DNA from: Actinomucor elegans
Lineage: Eukaryota > Mucoromycota > Mucoromycetes > Mucorales > Mucoraceae
Length of the DNA: 64,000 bases
Direction: 5' to 3'
Assembly (NCBI GenBank): GCA_026027325.1
Contig: JAMSLZ010000008.1
Location: 868,001 to 932,000 of the forward strand
This document shows, one piece after another, positions 58,649-64,000 of this stretch. Numbering within the stretch: the first letter of the stretch is position 1; every line of letters starts with the position of its first letter. Made by a program: the position numbers and the translations under genes. Under the pieces are notes generated by a model, which was given only the letters and a program-made list of their open reading frames with translations, did no database searches and was not told the DNA's origin.

Positions 58649-60098
58649 ATGAGCATGCTTGTTTGCGAAACAGATCCACGAAAGCTATCAACTTCCTCTT
58701 TTTCGTATAAACATCATCACATAATTCGTGAAAGCTCTGTGGCTACAATAGAAACGCGTTCTACAACTGCATCAAAGAATCCAATGCTGAATACTATGTC
58801 TTCTGCTTTTTCTGATACAAGAAGACATTCTGCACCATTATCAATTGCTGAAAGGTTCATGTCTCCCAATTATAATATTGACAATACTACAGAGAAAGAC
58901 GGACCATTGAGCACAGTGCAAGAAGTTTCTTCTGATGCCCCTAATAACAAGAGCACTTGTGATCGACTGTCGCTCGTTGTGTCTCCGCCACCCCTTTACC
59001 TGTCGTCTGATCCTGGTCAACAGGGTAGGTACAGTTTTATGTAATGCTTAAATGCTAGTTCTATACATATGACATTTGACTTCCATAGATGAGCCATATC
59101 AACCTGTTTGTTGCAACTCGCATCACCCATTAGATACTTTACTCAATAAAACAATATGTAGCTGTGCTCATCAAAGCATCTGCAACCCGCATGAGACCGT
59201 AACACAAACAAAAAAGAAGAAAAAGCGACATACCAGCCATAGACCTACTAGAAAACGTCATATGCCGTCAAAACTTGCAGTTGTAGAACAGGAAAAGCAT
59301 TTACCTAAAGAAGAAGAAAAGATAGATGCAACAGGAATATGGGTAGGAAAATGCTGTTTCATTCGATGTGGTGGAGAGACCTTGCCACGACAAGATCATC
59401 ATAAAAAGTCAAACAATGACCTTGCATGCTGCTGCTGTGGAAGACGAACCTGGGTTATTTCCATCTTTTTGGTTGTGATAATGGTTGCTGTCATGATGTT
59501 TCTGTTTTATCCGCGTGTTCCGTTGATACGCATCGAAGGTGCTGTCAATTCAGTACCCACAAAGGTCTCACAGACGCAACAAGGTGGTAGAACAAGCAAT
59601 GTCGCGTTTGAAAGCACTTGGTTACTGAACGTTACTATGGATAACAGACGAAACTACATCACCACTCGTCTAAATCGTGTTCAAATTATTGCCAAGGACG
59701 CAATGACAGGTCTTTTGATTGGCAAGGGCTTAAATAATAACGAAGAGATTGGCGATAATACGATCATTTATTTGCCCGGCCAGGCTATATCTACCATTCA
59801 ACTGCCTGTCTCTTTGAACTATCAAGCACGCGATAGTGCTGACGCGACTTTCTCGAATTTGCTTAGAGCTTGCGCTGTCAGCGTAAATAATCAGAATAGC
59901 ACTATCATGGATAATGAAATTAATAATAACAGTAACCGAATGCCAGTATCAATGGTGGAGCCACCAAACCATCATGCACTTTCGATTCATTTTTGGTTTA
60001 CGTTGTATATATTTGGACTGGATTGGACTGGATATAAACCTAATGTCATTGCTACTCCGGCTACAGGAGGGTTCTTTTGTCCTTCTTCTTTGACATAA
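58649..60098 (+). CDS. LEA-2-like single-pass membrane protein
   Basis: Two exons, ATG 58649 (MSMLVCETDPRKL) to about 59024, then from about 59089, about 461 residues. A Ser/Thr-rich cytosolic N-terminus with Cys-rich and basic patches (KKKKKRHTSHRPTRKRH, CCCCGRRTW) precedes one transmembrane segment, VISIFLVVIMVAVMMFLFYP. After it comes an extracytosolic beta-rich domain with TWLLNVTMDNRRNYITTRLN, VQIIAKDAMTGLLIGKG and LPGQAISTIQLPVSLNYQ, the pattern of the LEA-2/Vac7-like fold. Exact function unknown. The cysteines before the membrane may be palmitoylated. The upstream 14 codons of the open frame lack an ATG. Confidence 0.7.
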
Positions 60099-60654
60099 AT
60101 AGCAGTATACTATTAGAATAAAGCTAATACATTCTTGTACAAATATAATCATAGCGATATCGATTAAATTCTACTATTTGTTATATAATATATATGTATA
60201 TCAAGGAGCACTTTACTTTGGATTAATAATAAGCACTAAGTGTATTCACTATTTATTGGAGTGACTTATTGCCAGGAACAGACTTGTTTTATGTCAAAAT
60301 ACTATTTTTTTTAAAAAAAAATAGGTGTGGTGATTGAAGGCGAAAAATTGACAAAAGGGATAAAGGCATTCATTGTAATCAAAACTTCAATAGATGCACC
60401 AGTTAATTCCGAGTATGGACTATTCATTAATGTGACATGTGGTAAAGCGAATTTGTGAATGTAAAAAAGAATTTTTATCATGGCGTTTCGTTCTTGAACT
60501 TATAATAAAGGATTAATAAATCATATTTCTCATTTCTTCATTAATCTATAGATCTACCATCTATTAATAAATATCATTTTATATTACACCAAGTGTACAA
60601 TTAATCAAAACAATAGCATTACAATTGAATTATTTACAGTTTTATCCTTCATTA

Positions 60655-61000
60655 TTATCATCATCTTCTTCTTCAGATTCATACTATAATTTCGATCTTG
60701 TGGGTAGCAGAGCTTGGACCAGCCTGGAGGGGGGGGGGATAACACCATTTACCGAAATTTGCTGAATCAAAGATGCCGTGGGAGCTACACTGATGTATTA
60801 GATGCAAGACTTTTGACACATATTGTCTATTTTACTTTTACCTTCACGACCTAATCCACGTTATTGTTCCTTAAAAAAACTATGCACAAAACAAAAGAAA
60901 CGCAATTAGAATTAATGAAAAAAAAAAAAAAAAAGTTAAAATCATATGGTGGATATTTTCCTAAGATTTCCAAGTCGGCTTTTCACTTCCAAGGGCTGCT
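60655..61000 (-). pseudogene. Possible coding relic with acidic tail
   Basis: Minus-strand pieces: ADLEILGKYPPYDFN (about 60980-60935), FFKEQ, in-frame TAA, RGLGREG with a following GTAAAA donor (about 60875-60840), and after an AG, YESEEEDDDNNEG with TAA (about 60690-60652). They look like exons of a decayed gene, but the pieces are short and the family is not recognised. Confidence 0.25.
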
Positions 61001-61437
61001 AATATGATTAATGTTTGGTCTTGCTGAAGAGTGCATTGCAAAAAAAAAAAAAAAAAATGTGGAAAGCCCAGTTTCTCATATTGGTAACAGAAAAAATACA
61101 GGAAACAGTAGTGTCCAGGTTTTGGTCGAAAGTATAATTGCTAAATTCGGATATGATTAGAGAGGGATAAAGAATCAAAGAGAATAAATATAAGCAAGAA
61201 AGAGCAAATTTTATAGACATGGCTACTTTCATTGTGCAATAAAAATATATCAAAATGTTTGGTTTACTGTTTCCTGTTGAGGTCAAGTATTTTTTGACTT
61301 GGTTTCCTTGTTCTATAATCTGTCTAGTCTTTAGTATCATTTTTTTTAATTCCACCATTCGCTTGTCCAATTTTGAAAGTTCTAACTGTTCATTTAGTTC
61401 ATTATCTCATGTAAAGAACCTTGTATAAGCTTCATGA
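60990..61437. repeat. Dispersed ~400 bp element, copy 2
   Basis: Similar along its length to 10735-11205, same orientation. On the minus strand it carries an ATG-started frame (from about 61220) reading MSIKFALSCLYLFSLILYPS followed by LIISEFSNYTFDQNLDTTVS, which looks like a signal peptide with a short tail that runs into a T tract. The equivalent peptide in copy 1 is conserved (CEFYDYTFDHNQDITIS) but frameshifted. Confidence 0.7.
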
Positions 61438-61716
61438 TGATTTTTTATTATCGTACACATCAAAGCGATGATAATGATACAAACTATTAGCGCAGCCTTC
61501 TTGGCTTAATCTGTGTGGCTGTTTATTTATACCAATCATTTTGAAAGCAATGTACAAGCTGATGCAAACTACTAAGGCTAAACAGCTAGCAGTCCATTGT
61601 AATGTGTTGGGTATTCGAGAGTTACTGATCAATCGCTCCAGTGTACTGAACAGTACTTCAATGATGAAATGCTGTTTGCTTTCAGTTGATGCAGCTGCTA
61701 CAACTAAAGTCTTCAA
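61432..61716 (-). CDS. Possible small membrane protein exon
   Basis: Open minus frame of 94 codons without an ATG at its start; a splice acceptor (TTGAAG or TTTAG) at its 5' edge could make it an internal or last exon. It has one hydrophobic segment, WTASCLALVVCISLYIAFKM, between a helical N-terminus and a polar tail ending DVYDNKKSS. It directly adjoins the right end of element copy 2, so it may belong to the same element. No family. Confidence 0.3.
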   Translation of the reverse strand: MKTLVVAAASTESKQHFIIEVLFSTLERLISNSRIPNTLQWTASCLALVVCISLYIAFKMIGINKQPHRLSQEGCANSLYHYHRFDVYDNKKSS

Positions 61717-63252
61717 TTAACAAGTGTGTGTAAGAGCATTCATTAAATTGAACTCCAATTAAGTTTACAGCTTATTTTAAGCAAAGACGCCAAATCAAAC
61801 ATGATATTTGACCGGGATCGAGTTAACAATCTCGTTCTTGATAGTGCGTCATACCAATTTTTCAAACTGAGGGTATTTACAAGATTTTACATCTAAAAAA
61901 AAAGAGAAATCGCAGTATAGAAAGAGGTTTCAGCAAAAGTGGAGATTTGAAGAACTAGTATACTTTACAAAAAATATGGGTTCAATTTTGAATGCTGTAT
62001 AAGTAACAAACATTTGTCCTAAAAGATATTTATATATATATATATCGTTAGCGCCATCTAACACCTACAAAATGAAATGGATTATATATAATGATAAAGT
62101 ATGCATCAAAAAAATGTGCTAGCATCTATGTATTCCCTCAATTAGAAAGTCTTTATTTTATTGCTATTTAAGTTAGTAGTTGGACTAAATAAATGATATT
62201 TGTCAAGGAGGAAACTGTAGTGGCGGCTCCTTCATTGAAACACAGATCAATGAAATCATACTACCTGCAGATCAATTTTCCTGTCCAGGAATTTAAAACT
62301 TCGTGCCTAGAAAGCAAAAATAATAAATAAATAAAAATGAATACCTTACTTTATACTGTTCAAGAAAATTACAAAAATATACCTTTAATTTTGATTGATG
62401 CAATTTGTATATAAAAATACAAGGCAAAATATTGCCTCAGAGGGTAAAGACGGAAGATGGTCGGAGCTTTGTAGAGTCTTCTGACTTTGATGCACAATTA
62501 TGAGAGTTTATTAATCAAATAAAACAATATGTATTTTATAAATCCTCTAAAATTCAAGAGCATATCTTGATTCATTGTAATAGTATACAAAATGTTATGA
62601 TTCTCTAGCTTTCGAATTGTTATATTTTCTTGGAATATATTCAGCTACCGCTATCCAATAAAGTAAACTAGTCCGTAACAAACAAACAACAGCTAGATCA
62701 AGGGAATGTACAGGTGCAGATTAGCCTTGTAAAGAGATAATAGTACTACAAAAAAAAATATAAACAAAAGTTGAAAGCTTTGTATAAAGATTGATTGTTT
62801 TATCAAGTTGATATATGCAGAGTTGTATTTTTCTATCGGTATCATTGTATATAATAGTGTGATACATACTACGGTTTATATAGGACCAATTACACAAGAT
62901 CTAGTTTGTAACATCTTCCAATGTGATAGGTTTGATCAATTGAATCCTTTAAAGCCCTAGTTTAGCACTCGAAACATGTAAAATAGCATTTTATCTATGA
63001 TAGGCTCGAGTTTTTTTATTGGCATTTAAAGATTCTAATCCGTGGCAGACTGGTATCGTGAAGAGTGTAATATATATTATTTATGCACTATATTATATTT
63101 GATTGTCCTTGTAGACCAAAGAAGGGCCATTGTCCTACCAGTTCCATCTGATTATGATTGTTTTTCTCCCCTACTATATTTGATTGGTTTCTTTCTCTCT
63201 TTTATTTTTCCACTTTCTTTTGATCGTCTCTTTTGCATCCTCGTTCACTATT

Positions 63253-63576
63253 ATGTCCATATTAGCGCCTTGGCAATTGGCTTTGATAGTTATTAGTGCT
63301 GTTCTTTTATCATTAGCGTAGTAGGTACCATTTACTATTTGATCAAGAAAAGGGCGAGAACAAAACGCCCAAACGATATCGAAAATGAAAAACCATCGGC
63401 AAACTCTACGGCACAAACGATCGATGAAAGTATCATGGCCTCTACACCCACTACAGTCGAGACTTTGGATAGATCTACCGCAAACAATAGTATGCAGCAA
63501 AAAGAAGCCAACCTATATGGGCAGCAGTTTGTGCTTGTGACATCTGTGTCGACTGCTCTTTCACCACCTCGCCCTC

Positions 63577-63607
<31 letters not shown>

Positions 63608-63917
63608 GCAGCAGCAGCAGCAGCAGAAAATAGCTTCTAGTGTTCATCAAATACAAGAAAAAGAAGCGGATGACCATCCATGTGCTTTAAGAGTATTTTC
63701 GCTTTCACCATTGCATAAACCATCACAATCTTCGGATAGTCCGTCATCTTCCTTTAGGAATAATACACGAAAAACAGATAGTGTCTACAGCAATAGCAGT
63801 AACACGACTCATCGGACCATGACTCCGTTCCAGGGTAACACACCAACCTTTAATGATGCTTGGAGGGGGCCAACACCACCATGGACTCAGTATCCAGGCC
63901 GTGAATTGACCAGATAG
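63253..63917 (+). CDS. Small Gln-rich single-pass membrane protein, frame broken once near its start
   Basis: ATG 63253 opens MSILAPWQLALIVISAVLLS, a hydrophobic segment that stops at TAG near 63316. One base off, VVGTIYYLIKKRARTKRPND continues the same transmembrane helix and stop-transfer, then a long Ser/Thr/Pro-rich tail runs to TAG at 63915-63917. A poly-Gln run of mixed CAA/CAG lies at about 63577-63626. A one-base indel at 63309-63323 is the simplest explanation; an unrecognised upstream exon is an alternative. About 221 residues if joined. Function unknown. Confidence 0.5.
63577..63626 (+). repeat. CAA/CAG trinucleotide repeat (poly-Gln)
   Basis: About 17 consecutive CAA then CAG codons inside the last gene. 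Confidence 0.85.
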
Positions 63918-64000
63918 AAACATGTAGATTATTATTTAAATATAACAAATATGAATGTGAGCGCTTAGAGCCCTACTGCTAATTACCTGCTTCTCGGTAG

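Larger units (their letters stand above)
60099..63252. other. 3.1 kb gene-poor island
   Basis: No secure gene. Holds a short acidic coding relic (60655-61000 minus), dispersed element copy 2 (60990-61437), a minus frame with one hydrophobic segment (61432-61716), TA repeats near 62030 and A/T runs, a G11 run near 60729. Confidence 0.5.

Overview
The window looks like nuclear DNA of an early-diverging filamentous fungus, most likely a Mucoromycota species of the order Mucorales. The genes are fungal housekeeping genes split by many short GT-AG introns (about 45-100 nt), intergenic DNA is very AT-rich with long A and T runs, and family members such as an Ndfip/Bsd2 adaptor, a BRD7/9-type bromodomain protein, FHIP, Avl9, a Cdc12-type septin and Mef2 occur together. 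The species assignment is inference; no rRNA or marker gene is present.

Layout, left to right: a Hal4/Sat4-type kinase (+, 284-2056); a very short tropomyosin (+, 2414-2897) convergent with an Rxt3-type Rpd3L subunit (-, 2930-5485); a 3.4 kb gene-free island; MAK16 (+, 8871-9984); an island with a dispersed element; a Bsd2/Ndfip adaptor (-, 11960-13079) divergent from a Siw14-type phosphatase (+, 13315-14187); a 3.6 kb island; DNA topoisomerase I (+, 17809-20628); a CS/NudC-like protein (+, 21127-21747) convergent with a coiled-coil protein ending in a PAM2-like motif (-, 22009-22914); FHIP (+, 23246-27009); mitochondrial rRNA methyltransferase MRM1 (-, 27870-29017); a 4 kb island holding gene relics, one recognisable as an ATR/Mec1-type kinase; a BRD7/9-like bromodomain protein (+, 33042-34975); SPT3 (+, 35304-36547); a PAQR/Izh3-type membrane protein (-, 37949-39420); a 4.4 kb island; an Sds3-like protein (-, 43850-44906) divergent from ATP12 (+, 45414-46623), which is convergent with a CBS-domain protein (-, 46635-47704); mitochondrial EF-G2/Mef2 (+, 49213-51838); a Cdc12-type septin (+, 52090-53545); Avl9 (-, 55354-58182) divergent from a LEA-2-like single-pass membrane protein (+, 58649-60098); a 3 kb island; and a small Gln-rich membrane protein at the right edge (+, 63253-63917).

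Functional themes: chromatin and transcription (Rxt3, Sds3-like, SPT3, BRD7/9-like, TOP1), cytoskeleton and traffic (tropomyosin, septin, FHIP, Avl9, Bsd2), and mitochondrial gene expression and ATP synthase assembly (Mef2, MRM1, ATP12). They are ordinary genes and do not form a cluster.

The unusual material is between the genes. Several gene-free islands carry copies of one degenerate repeat spaced about 155-178 bp apart, a decayed nucleosome-length tandem repeat in both orientations. Two islands 50 kb apart carry a diverged copy of the same ~400 bp element. Several islands contain broken coding sequence, the clearest being ATR-like. Other points are a tropomyosin of only 123 residues (one actin-length period shorter than the usual 161) and three genes whose reading frames fail to join by one base. 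All gene models come from reading splice sites by eye; no search or alignment program was run.
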